The translations under genes were made by a program, and so were the position numbers. From the NCBI GenBank assembly GCA_038496445.1, contig JALMLS010000447.1, positions 62,001 through 126,000 of the forward strand: a stretch of DNA of 64,000 nucleotides. The letters run 5' to 3'. Numbering within the stretch: the stretch's first letter is position 1; each line of letters begins with the position of its first letter. Below the pieces are notes generated by a model. It ran no database searches. It saw only the letters and a program-made list of their open reading frames with translations, and had not been told where the DNA came from. This document shows, one piece after another, positions 45,982-57,319 of this stretch. This DNA comes from Trichosphaerium sp. ATCC 40318 (Eukaryota; Discosea; Flabellinia; Trichosidae).

Positions 45982-48900
45982 ATGTCTAGAGAACGCACAG
46001 AGAGCGTTGGTATTCCAATAAAGCAGCGCCCTGTAGACGACGAACAGGAAGATGCGTACGTTGAAGGTTTTTTGTATTTTTTCAGGTTTTAAAGTTCCTC
46101 CGTTTCGTTAACTTGGTTTTCATTAGTGCTCCTCAAGTATACGTTACCAAAGGTAAGTAAAGTACAAAAGTTGGCTTTTTGTCTTACCACGTCTTTAGAG
46201 GTATACGACCACAAAGCAGTAGTCCCTGAGGAGCATGCATCCGTACTATGGGCTTACTTTGCGAGTTACTTGCCTTCGGGTGCGTTTTTTGAAACAAAAA
46301 CTCCTCCAGCGCTAAGAATAACGCCATTTAGATGAAGCAAACATTCAAAAGCACTATGTGTTTCACTCAGAGTACTCTTTGTGTCAAACGCGCAAAAACA
46401 TTGTTGAAAACAAAATGTCCGCTTATCAAGCGTTAGCGTTATCGTACGTTAATTTTAAGACCATTTTAGCTCTTAAAGCTACTTTTTGCGAACGCAACGA
46501 ATTTGTAGCAAACTCTCGGTTTTTCAGTTTGCGCTTACCGTAGCGTTTTCTACCACTTAAGAGCGTACCAGCGCAGTTTATAGGGTTGCAAAAGGAGCAT
46601 TTTTATTAGCCCGAACTTTAAAAGTATCTTAACGTTTACGTAGTGTTCGTGATCGCCTAACAGAGCGCTGGAAGGATACAGAAATATTTTTCAGGCAGAA
46701 AAAGGTATTATAGTCTTTCCGTTCCCAAATTCGTTCTTATTGCCTTACGTTGCGTTATATGTCGTATATTAAAGTATTATTTAGTGCAAGCGTATCTATT
46801 ACTTGTCTCTAGAGTATTTGCTTGGTCGCTCTCTACAAAATGCTATTCTAAATCTCAGTATTGATAACAGCTATGGTAGAGCTCTACGTGATTTGGGTAT
46901 CCAGATGGAAGAGTTATACGAGTTGGTAAGCTATTGGTGTTGAGATATTCCATCAAACTTTTTTTCTTTTTTTTTTTTTTGCTTTTTGAAGAAAAACCCC
47001 TGCACTAGAATTGAATCAGTTTTGTCAAATCGTACTGCTCTCTTTTAAGCGTGATTCGCGAGATATTTAAAGTCTTTTTTCATAGGAAACCGACGCTGGT
47101 CTTGGTAATGGCGGTTTGGGTCGATTGGCTGCTTGTTACATGGACTCTATGGCTACTCTTAACCTCCCAGCTATGGGATACGGTTTACGCTACAAATACG
47201 GTATTTTCCGTCAAGCAATACGCGAAGGCTACCAAATTGAGATGCCTGACTACTGGCTCAAGTTTGGTAACGCTTGGGAAGTTAAGAGGTTCGACGTTCA
47301 ATACGAGATTCAATTCTACGGTAGATTGAGAGAGAAGGGTAAAACAAGTGATGGAGTTACATTGGTATGCGATAACAGCTTTTTTGAGAGTTTTTAGAGC
47401 TCTAAAAACGTTTTATTTTTATTATTCCTTGTTGGCTTCCTTTGTGCTTATCTCTCCCTTTTAGTACGACTGGGAAGACACTCAAAAGGTTGTAGCTGTT
47501 GCTTACGATGTGCCTGTACCAGGTTACGATACCTTTAACGCATTGAACATGCGTCTGTGGAGTTCTGCTCCTTCTCAGGTATGTTATAACGTTTTTTTAC
47601 TAAGAAATCTCATGAAGCAAACTTTGTGTTTGGTCACCGTTCTTTTACCGTCTTGTCACTCTGTAGCACTGTTAGTAACATGTATTGTTGTAGGAGTTTG
47701 ATCTCAACTCTTTTAATGCTGGTAACTACATGCAAGCTGTAGATGAGCGTCAACAAGCTGAGACAATTACCAGTGTTCTTTACCCTAATGATAATACTAC
47801 TGGTGGTAAGGAGCTTCGTTTGAAGCAACAATACTTCTTTGTGTCTGCTACATTGCAAGATATCTTGAGAAGATTCAAAAGACTTGGACTTGAATGGGAA
47901 GAACTACCAAACCACGTGCGTTTTTTACTTAAACTAAAGTCACAGCAAAACAACTTTTTTTGAGTTTTGACCTTTTGACCTTGATGTTGGCCTGTTGGTG
48001 TGTGTCTAACTTTTTTCGTATAGGCTGTAATCCAATTGAATGATACTCACCCTGCTCTTGCTATTCCAGAGCTCATACGTATTCTTCTTGATGAGGTATG
48101 ATGAATGACTGGGTTCAATTTTTTTTTTGGATCATTTCGTGCTGTATTCTTTGCTTGTGAAGGTATGCTGATGCGTTTTTTTAGGAGGGTTTGACATGGG
48201 AACGTGCATGGAGTATCTGTACCAAAACTTTTTGCTACACAAACCACACAGTACTCCCTGAAGCCTTGGAGAAATGGAGTGTTGAGCTATTCGAATCTCT
48301 TCTCCCTCGCCAACTCAAACTTCTGTACCACATCAACCACGTCTTTTTGGAGCAATACAGAGCTGACCATAACCCTACTGACGATGAAATCCGTCGTGTG
48401 TCAATCTTCCAAGACGACCCACGCAAAATCCGTATGGCTAACCTTGCAATCATTGGAAGTAAATTTATCAACGGTGTTGCCGCCATTCACTCCCAAATTG
48501 TCAAAGATCACATCTTCCCTGACTTTTATAAAATGTGGCCAAAGAAGTTCCAGAATGTCACCAACGGTGTTACACCAAGAAGGCACGTGTTTATATTTTT
48601 TAAACTCGTATCAGCTGCAACCATTTTTTTTTTGTTTTTTTTGTTTTTTTATATTTCTTTTGGTACACTACTTACACTGATTAGATGGCTTCACCAAGCC
48701 AATCCTGGACTCAGTAAACTTATTACACGCTTTATGCGTACTTCTAAGTGGGTGAGTGAACTCGGATTGCTTAAGGGATTGGTTAAGTTCAGTGATGATG
48801 AGAAGTTCTTGAAAAAATGGCAAAAGGTTAAACTAGCCAATAAAGTGCGTCTTGCAAAATGGATCAAGGAAAACCTTGATGTTACTGTTGATCCAAATGC

Positions 48901-50385
48901 TCTCTTTGATATCCAAGTCAAACGTATTCATGAGTACAAACGTCAATTGATGAACATTATGGGGTATGGTTTTTGTTTCAACCAAAAAAAATCAACAAGT
49001 TTCTTTCGTTTCTTTTTTCTCTTTCTCTACTACCCTTAGCTATCAGTTGATTATTAAATATGAATCTAATATGCCTTTTTTAGTGTTATGTACCGTTACA
49101 GACAAATCAAGGGTATGACCGACGAGGTATGCGCTCAGAGTTCTTCTTTTTTTATGAATATTCGTTTTGGTTTTTTTTTTGCTTGTTTGTTATCAAGTAC
49201 TAACTTCTTTTGTTTTAGGAACGCGCTGACTGTGTGCCACGTGTTGTAATGTTTGGCGGTAAAGCCGCTCCTGGCTACAGAAGTGCTAAATTGATCATCA
49301 AATTGATCTCCACTGTATCTGCTGTTATCAACAATGATCCTGAAATTGGTGATTTGCTCAAGGTCCTCTTCTTGCCAAATTACAGCGTATCACTCGCAGA
49401 AATTATTATTCCAGCCAGTGACATCTCTCAACATATTTCAACTGCCGGTTTGGAAGCATCAGGCACAAGGTATGTATCACTTAAATCTCTCCGTTTCGAT
49501 AGTTTCGTCTAATTTATATGACTTAGTAACATGAAGTTTGCACTCAACGGTGGTCTCATCTTGGGTACTATGGATGGAGCAAATGTTGAGATTTGTGAAG
49601 AAATCGGTAAAGAGAACATGTTCATCTTTGGTACACTTGCACATGATGTTGCAGAAGTCCGCAATAAGTTGAGGTGCGTAAATCGATTCTTTTTGTCACA
49701 AAAAATCTCGACACAAAGTCGTTTTCTTACTGGTCTTTAATGTCACTCGATTTGACTTTTTTTTGTAGAAGCGGAGAATACAAGTGTGATCCAAGATGGT
49801 ATGAGACTCTCCAACTTATGCGTCAAGGGTACAACTAATTGTGTTCGAAAGAACTTCATACTCACTTTTTTTTCTGCTTTTAGACACTTTGGTAACTTCC
49901 CAGAGCTCCATGAACTCTGCAATCTTTGCAACAAGGAGAATGACCATTATATTCTCGGTGTTGATTTCCCTGGATGGCTAGAAGCCCAAGAACGCATTGA
50001 TGCTGCCTACAAAGACCAAACAAAATGGACTAAGATGTCAATTGCCAGTACGTTTTTTTTTGTGTTTCAATTCTGTTGCTTTTTTCTACGTACTAATACT
50101 GTTGTAGGTACCGCTTGTATGAGCAAGTTCTCTTCTGATCGTAGTATCCAAGATTACGCAGATAATATTTGGAACCTTTCTGCTGCTAAGCGCCCAGGAC
50201 CAGTTTCTGTATCTGGAGAAGAAATGGCAAAGTCTGGTATTGTACCACAAGCCTCTCTTTCTGCTGGAAGTCCTCCTTCTTTTGGTGATACACCAATCGC
50301 TATTGAGCGTCTAACACCTCAAGATCGTATGACTGTCATGCAATTCTCACCTGGATATCGTGCTACACACCCAGGAGAGTTTTAA
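45982..50385 (+). CDS. PYG: Glycogen phosphorylase
   Basis: PLP-dependent alpha-glucan phosphorylase releasing glucose-1-phosphate from glycogen in the cytosol. About twenty exons. Start [20 protein letters not shown], then [198 protein letters not shown] and [17 protein letters not shown]; the Lys in NMKFALNG binds PLP. The N-terminal region shows neither a clear AMP site nor a phosphorylatable RKQI-type segment. A roughly 60-residue tail ([12 protein letters not shown]...YRATHPGEF), Ser/Pro-rich, extends past the catalytic domain. Confidence 0.95.
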
Positions 50386-50779
50386 AAAAAAAACCCTACT
50401 AAGAAAAAAATAAGAAAGTGAAGAATCGCTTCGTTTTTAATTTGGACCCATAAAATTACCACTTACATACGCCTGGGTGATGTCATTCGAGATCTTGCAT
50501 CATTTGCACAATAATGATTTACATGTAAACCACGTGATTGTTGAAAAAAAAAAGAATAAAACTCTGTTTCTAAGACTTTCTACTGCTTTATCAACTGATA
50601 CATTTGTTTATATTTTTAAACCAACTAGTCTGTAGGATGACTGAACTCTACTTTACGCTCTACACACTGTATAATCTAAACTACTTATGGGCCTGATTGA
50701 CGTGCATTCTCAATTAGAACCTTTCACTTTCAGCAGAACGTGAGTGCTCATAAATGTTTGAAACATTTTTTATGAAGGA

Positions 50780-52085
50780 GTATATTGTTAAAATGCACGC
50801 GTTTGGGCTTGTCCACGTGCGTGAATGAATTTATTTAGGTAAAGTATATATTAGCAATCAGTACATTCTTTGGAAGCTCCTGAAATCCAATTAATCAAGT
50901 AATGTCCCCTGTTAAACCTTATAAGCTACAGTGCACATTATATGAAAACAAGAAGTTACCTGTTGTGTCCATGAAAACCAAATTGATCTTCCTCTCCGAG
51001 AGCCCAAATGACGTGCATGAAATCATTTACAAGTGGCCAGTCAGCCTTTGTATCCCTGGAGGTACATCATTTAATTATCAACGACAACTCAATTTCGTGT
51101 ACCCTGTATCTAGAGCACGTGTCCATGACACGAAAGATGACGAAGAGGTGCGTTCATACGAAACCATTTTTACATTTTCTACACCTCCCAAAGCTGTATC
51201 TATTTCGTAAAGTGTCAGTTTCGAACTTGGCTCAAAATATCATCCTTGTCGTACCATTTAAAGGTGCTGTGTATGCTGAATCCTTCCTGTACACAAAAGC
51301 ATTAATAAATCGAGATGGTGATGAATACTAGTGTACGCATTGTTAGCATATCTGTCCGAGACGGAAGCTTGATTGTTGCTATCAAAAACAGCAATGACGT
51401 AATCGCTGCTGTACATGTCGTGGTAGTCTTGACCTAATTCATTTATAAGTCACTCTCTTCTCTTAAAACACGTGGAGATACTCCGAAGACTGCTAAAAAA
51501 GACAACATTTTCCTTTGAAAAATCAAGGATTCAATGCGGAATTTTCTGAAATATTGTTTTTCGGAAAATCCCCATAGTCAGTATGTACCTGTTGATCCGT
51601 ATTCATGCCAACCTAGTCCTATCCATACCTATTTTGTTCAAGTCAGAAAGAATCCAAACAAAATCGTACGCACTTGTTTGTTTGTTGTCATATTTACAGT
51701 GATGCTATCAGAATCTACCTTTGAGAGGGTGTAAGCTTGGTTGAAACCTCTCGAGTGTGAAATACCTGCCAAGCTACTTTCAAGCTTCCGTCTAGAAACG
51801 TTACTGTAAAAGGAGACTGTGCTAAAAGACCACTAGCGAATAGAAAAAGAACGACAAGGAGACGCATTGGTATGAAGTATACTGTTGAGAAAAATGACAT
51901 CATATTTCCGTTCACAAAATGTCACAAAATTCCACGCGACAAGCCGCCACTTAATCAGGAACACCTCGCAATAGATAAGAAACAATAGCCATAAGCACAT
52001 ACAATCCGTATTAAAGGCGTCAGTTTTAGTGTTAAGCCACTGTGAACGTAAGCGTGCTGAAATACTTCCTTTTTTGTACAATTTT
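50780..52085. repeat. Direct duplication, block B (DOMON gene plus flanks)
   Basis: Counterpart of 15830-17060, same orientation, 35 kb apart. About 1.3 kb because of extra sequence in the second intron (about 51448-51590). Differences are scattered base changes plus small indels. Confidence 0.85.
50858..51867 (-). CDS. Secreted DOMON-domain protein, copy 2
   Basis: Paralogue of the gene at 15.9-16.8 kb with the same signal peptide (MRLLVVLFLFASGLLAQ, start 51867) and the same exon order: FTVTFLDGSLKVAWQ, VWIGLGWHEYGS, DMYSSDYVIAVFDSNN, DSAYTAPLNGTTRMIF, DTALGGVENVKM, SFVSWTRALDTGD, DWPLVNDFMHVIWALGEED and FHGHNR. It keeps WALG where copy 1 has YALG, closer to the DOMON consensus. It ends a few residues earlier than copy 1 (TGA at 50858). 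The same internal joint near TRMIF remains unresolved in both copies, which argues for an unusual but real intron rather than a random lesion. Confidence 0.75.
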
Positions 52086-52694
52086 ATGTATAAACAGCCA
52101 GTAGTCTAACCAAACGCTCTCGCGTTATGTATGAATAGTATGAATACTTGAATAGAAGTCATATTCAGTAGTATTCATGACTAAAAAGTAAGTCATCATT
52201 CACTACAACGCAAAATTTGCCTTGCAGCGTGATTTTAGTGTTACTGTTACCACAACATTGTGTTTTCGTACAACTGTTAACAAATACAGCATTCATAGTT
52301 TTCTAACTGTAAAATATTTGGTAACAAGTAGTACTACGCTCACGAAATGATACCAGGGACGTTATGGTGTAAAAAAATCACGTGACAAATATCTATTTTT
52401 TAAAACGGCCCAAGTAATAAAGGTAACTTTGGGAGTCATTGTAATTAAGAAAAGCCCTTAGGGTGAAACTGAGCTACAAAGTGTAAATATTAAAGGTGCT
52501 ACTGATAATCAGTGCGTTATTGAGGCATGTTTCTTCAGGGATACAGTTGTCTGATGTGAACAGTAAAATGTACTTTTTTTTTTTCAAAAAAGTAAAATGT
52601 ACTCAGTGTAATTCTCTTATCAATCACAGGTCTTGCTGCAGAGTAAAGTGTAGTACATATATCAACAAGTATCTAATCTTGTCATATACACTTA
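52086..52694. other. Intergenic, no gene seen
   Basis: AT-rich; no supported gene. Contains TCACGTGA at 52378-52385. Confidence 0.4.
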
Positions 52695-54050
52695 CTATTT
52701 TTTAATCAAAGTTCTTAGAACATCTGTGCTTTGACATGAACATTGGTGTATGAAAGGATCCTAGGGAGAAAAAGTTAATGTCTGTAACATTTTTTTTTAA
52801 TAACTTGTTTACGTTAAGAGCATCTGAAGTCGAAAACCTTTGTTCAGGATCTCTTACCAAGCACCTCTTTACAAATTTTGTGAATCCACTGCTCCACTTT
52901 TCTGGTTCTGTAAAGAAAGGCGGTGGATCTCGCATTATGGCAAGTATCATCTTAGAAAAAAAAATCACTATTTAAGAAGACAAATTGTTTAAAACCAAAC
53001 GGGTTTATGATTCGACATACTTCAATTGGACGCATTTCACTCCTTGGTGGATGCATCTGAGCCAACTCTATTGCAGTGATACCAATAGACCAAATATCAG
53101 GCTTAATCTAGAGAGAAAGTTGCTTAATTGATACAATTGTTATTAAAAAAGTAAGATGTGTACACCACCTGATGCTCCTATCCTCAGAGCCTCAGGTGCC
53201 ATCCACAGAGGGGAAGGCACAATCGTCTAGTATTGTTCATATCAAATTAATCATGAATAACTTATGCTAGTACCCTGTCTCCATCATATGAGTTGAAGAG
53301 TCCACCTAAAACAAAACAGATGAGAAAAATACTCTTTTTATTCTCTTGTTGCTTACCTAATTTAACATGATAGGAACAACTCAGGAATATCTTGCCTATC
53401 ACCTCAATAAGATAGTTGTTTAAGAAACACATTGCAATGCGTATTTACGATGATAGAAAAAGCAAAATCAATGAGACATACGTGCACCAATTGTGTTGTG
53501 AGATAAACCATTCTTGTGTAATATCTTCAAAGCAAAAAGAGTACTATAAAGAACACGTGCAATCTGCGATTCACTCAAAGGTGAACAATTTCTTTTCATA
53601 ATATCCTCAAATGATCCGAACTTGTAAAACTTTGTTATCACCTAACGAACAAAATGTGAAAAAAAAAAAGAAAAAAAACCACAAAAAAAAATGACTATTG
53701 ATGACTCCAAGTTTTCTCCCTCCGTCATACACTGGGAGTATCCTGTGACCTTAGATACAGTAGCTCGCCATCAAGTGACCACTTCCAAGGGTTCAGCTGG
53801 CACATTAAGTGACATTAGTCAGCATACTCCGTCGTATGACGGACGATTAACAATTCTTGCTGAAACAACGTACAGACGCCACGGAATCTTTAATAGAACC
53901 TTGCGTTATCCTCACAATGTTATGGCATCGTATGGAACCTCTTATTATCTTGATTCTATGGGAATAGGCTGTACGAAGGTCTTTTCTATATACATGTACT
54001 TCTCTAACAACGACAGTGCGTCCAGTATCTAAATCTCTGTATTTTGACAC
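52695..54050 (-). CDS. STE20/MST-like pseudokinase
   Basis: Kinase fold of the germinal-centre/MST type with its catalytic residues replaced. N-lobe: KYRDLDTGRTVVVREVHV, where the VAIK lysine is Arg (about 53990-54050). C-lobe: FYKFGSFEDIMKRN, LHKNGLSHNTIGA in place of IHRDIKAAN, SYHVKLGGLFNS in place of HVKLADFGVS, VPSPLWMAPEALR (activation-segment end), IWSIGITAIELAQMHPP, MILAIMRDPPPFF, WSSGFTKFVKRCLVRDPEQR and ALNDPFIHQC, ending LRTLIKK stop at 52695. So VAIK-Lys, HRD-Asp and DFG-Asp are all lost while structural motifs (APE, DxWSxG, R at the C-lobe) stay. No stop interrupts the spliced frame. The 5' end is incomplete: the open frame reaches about 54095 without an ATG, and no Gly-loop is visible. 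Intact splice sites argue against simple decay. Confidence 0.75.
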
Positions 54051-54375
54051 GTCTACGCTCCTTATACGTAGTTTGAGCCGTAATTATCACATAGCACTCT
54101 TAAACAAAGCCCGTACAGCTCACAACCAGTTCTAATCTATCCATAAGGTTTATATCTTCTACAAGCGTGTTTATACCCTTTTTGAACAACTATTATAATG
54201 ACGGATTGATTCATTGAACGCACTAAAATATTTTTGGCAAGATACTCACCGGTTAACACGTGTTTGCACTTGCAAACATTTTGTTCAACAAGATACACCC
54301 ACAGCTGACACGCCTACTACTTAATCAATGATTCAAAAATAAACCTCCAAAAGTTGTGGTGAGGTCCGTGGTCTC

Positions 54376-54546
54376 TTAAGATAATGAGACTTCTTGCTTC
54401 TCTTCTTCAAGTCGAAGTTTCTCAGCGGCTTCAGCCCTCAGCACTTCTTGCCTGTATTTGATCTCTATTCTCCTGTTTCGCAACCAATTCAGGCGCGTGA
54501 TAAGGCTATTGTAACGCCCTTCCGTTATGAATACAAGATTTCAATA
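54376..54546 (-). CDS. Possible C-terminal exon with charged coiled coil
   Basis: Open minus-strand stretch reading TEGRYNSLITRLNWLRNRR, then KYRQEVLRAEAAEKLRLEEE and ending EVSLS stop at 54376. Strong heptad-like Leu/Glu/Arg composition suggests coding, but upstream exons and a start were not found. It could be the last exon of a small gene or a relic. No family recognised. Confidence 0.35.
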
Positions 54547-54737
54547 TTAGGTGATTAAGTGACACAACTTTTTGAGTGTCTGTTGATTTGCACGTTCTGT
54601 CACTTGTAGAATCGCTTTTTTTCCACTAATATAGTCAACACATCACATAGCTGATATACTTAACGCTTTATTAATGTGTAGAAATATGACGAGTTCTGTT
54701 ACAGCAAGATTTACCTGAATGATACGCTTACGTTACA

Positions 54738-55037
54738 AGTAAAGGTGTAAAAGCTCTTTCTGGAGTTCATGCTTTTACAAGGCTATATTTATCAGATATT
54801 GTGTTAAGCTCTTGTTGGTGTACAACTTTCTCAGAAAAACGTATCATTGCACTTACCGGCGTTAGTGAAATTCACCTTGCAGGAGTACCAGTAACAGATA
54901 AAGGAACACAAGCTCTCTCTGGTGTTCAAACAATTTATGCTAGTGGTTGTGAGGGCATAACCGATGAAGGAATTAAGAAACTTCCTTCTGTGCATATAAT
55001 AGCCATTGGTGGCACTCCATTTACACAAAAAGGTTGA
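54738..55037 (+). pseudogene. LRR fragment of the F-box/LRR family
   Basis: An open plus-strand stretch encodes about four GVHTI-type repeats: VTSKGVKALSGVHAF, ITDEGIKKLPSVHIIAIGG and others, stopping at 55037 after TPFTQKG. There is no F-box and no start near; one repeat is disrupted by SSCWCTTFSEKR. It is in the opposite orientation to all other family members here. Best read as a truncated duplicate. Confidence 0.7.
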
Positions 55038-55324
55038 GCTGAATCACTCAGTGGCGCTACCAATACTTAAACTCTTTTCTTTGTGCAAATTTTCCGAATT
55101 TACAGTTCACACCCACTGCACCATACTTTTTCAGCTCAGCCTCTGTCTCAATTACCTGGTACAAATTTGGAAGCATAAAGGTTAATAGTGTGCACTAATC
55201 TTCACGTGATTTATAGAGGCGTTCTTGTAGAGTCAAAAAAAAGTGACAGATGAGTTGGTCCAATGATTTCAATTTTCTTCTCACTTTTGGATCAATAAGC
55301 TTGTCTATTCTTCCGAGGCGACTA

Positions 55325-56992
55325 ATGATTCATGTTACACAGTCTGATATGGTGCTTAAAGTAATAGTACTAGGTGATTCCGGGCACGTAGAAAGTATTT
55401 TTAATTAAAACAAACAAAAACCATCATTTTTAGACTGTACATGTATATCACGTGACCGTAATTGCGGTTTTTTTAGTTAAGAATTTTTAACGTAAGGAAC
55501 TACACATAAAAGTGCTTACAATGGTTTAATTATAGCGTCGGGAAGACTAGTTTGATCCAAAGATTCGTTAAAGGAGAGTTTACAGAAAAGTACAAGGAGA
55601 CGATTGGAGCGGATTTTACTACTCAGGCTATAGCCGTAGGTGAAAAGTATAATAAAATAAGGCTACAGATATGGGATACAGGTTCGTTTAAACGTTCAGG
55701 TTTTTACGAAACGAAAAAAAAAACGTTTTTTGGCAAACACAAAATGACGACATAAGGAATCTTTCTTTGTTTTTTTTTTGTTTTGCTACGGATTCCCTTT
55801 TTCTGAACTTGCATTGTTCGTAGTACGGTTGAGAATGAACAAAAATCAATTGAGTTAATGGTTTTGTTTTGATAAAAACGTTACGTATCACGTGGGCGTA
55901 AACAAGATTTAACAAAACGCAAAATACTGCAGTATTGTTTTTTTTTTTTTTTGAAATTACTTGAGCGTTTTTGCAGTATGTGTACCACAATCTTCATTAT
56001 AGTAGTACCGCTATATCTCTCTTATTCAAATTTAATTATAATAATCATCTTTCAATCACGTGGTTCATTCACACTGGTTTTCAGACCGAAAAACACAAAA
56101 AAGTCACCTAATAAATATTTACCCATTTATTTAGCTGGTAAGTACGACCTTTTGAAATAAAGAGTCTCATGTTATAGGACGTATTTGATTTTTGAATTAA
56201 AGGACAAGAGAGATTTCAGTCCCTTGGAAGTATATTTTACAGAGGAGCAGATGCAGTTATACTTGTTTTTGATATAACAAGCCTATCGTCTTTCCAAAGG
56301 CAAGTCAAAAAAATCTCACCTTTTTTTATCACTCGTTTTTTCGCTAAGTTTTTGTTGAACTAGCTTAGATAGATGGCGTAAAGCTTTTCTACAACGTGCT
56401 GCACTTAAAAAAAATACAGTGTTTCCTTTCTTTATTGTTTCAAACAAGTCAGATTTGGCTAAACAGCAGCGGGTTCGTAATAAACTTTTTATTCTTTTCA
56501 CTCTTTTTTTTGGGTAATTTTTTTGCTTTCAGCAAGTATCAGAGAGGGAAATAAAAGCATGGCTAAAACAACATGGAATCAAGCGTGTATAGTACGTATA
56601 CTAAAATATTACAAAAGCAAGGACAAGTTTTTTTTACTGCTTCAAAAAAAAAACTGGAAAAAAATAAGAAAACCCCGAAAGTGTCTTGTTTGTTCTAGCG
56701 CTCCTTACATCAAATTGATTATGGCGAAATTTGCTATATGCTTATAACAACTTAGTAATTGCTCCGCCAAACTCGGAGAAGGTGTTACAGAAGTATTTGG
56801 AGACTTAGCACTCTCAGTACGTCAAAAACTCAGTTTCCTTCAGTTTTTTTTTTCTTAATGTTGCGCGTTTAGTGTTTTCTTGGGTTTGATGATGTCATTC
56901 AAGTTCAAGAAACATGTAAACCTGAACCTGTTGTACTAAGGGAAGACAGCAAAGATATTTTACCACAACAAACTAGGCGGTGTAACTGCTAA
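55325..56992 (+). CDS. Rab-family small GTPase
   Basis: Vesicle-traffic GTPase, closest in look to Rab7/Rab9. Exons: 55325-55383, 55536-55681, 56135-56137 (three bases), 56203-56299, about 56365-56468, 56533-56588, then further small exons to 56992. Motifs: [20 protein letters not shown] (P-loop), ETIGADF (switch I Thr), [16 protein letters not shown] (switch II), [17 protein letters not shown] (NKxD), [14 protein letters not shown] (SAK), and the C-terminus RRCNC, a CxC double-geranylgeranylation site. Two introns have GC donors (GCACGT at 55384, GCAAGT at 56300). The micro-exon CTG supplies the middle of the DTAGQ motif. A possible second Met at 55349 gives MVLKVI as an alternative start. 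The region just before NCSAK is the least certain junction. Confidence 0.88.
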
Positions 56993-57319
56993 AAGATGTA
57001 AATTGTGTAAAGAAAAAAAAAAGTTATAATGTATTAAGTTCAAATTGCCTTCACGTCTTATGGTTCGCTACTGCTTCAAAAACTCAGTGAATGTCTGTGC
57101 CCAAATTCTGGTACTCTTATTGAAATACGTAATTATAGGCTGAGATAGATACCTCGTGCTTGGCAACAAGAGGCACAAAAGAAAATGTTGTTGACATTGA
57201 AATAGTGCAAATTTCAATAGGTTGTTCTGAAAGCTTATGCATCCCTACAACCAGATTGACAAGCTTTACATAGGTTTTATTTGGTTACATGGAAAATCAG
57301 TGAAGTAAAGCAACATAGG
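56993..57319. other. Convergent intergenic spacer
   Basis: 3' flanks of the Rab gene and of the first F-box/G-alpha-like gene. No gene seen. Confidence 0.4.

Noticed and set aside
53691-54032. 113-codon plus-strand open frame
   Set aside because: Antisense to the pseudokinase N-lobe exons, which have kinase motifs.
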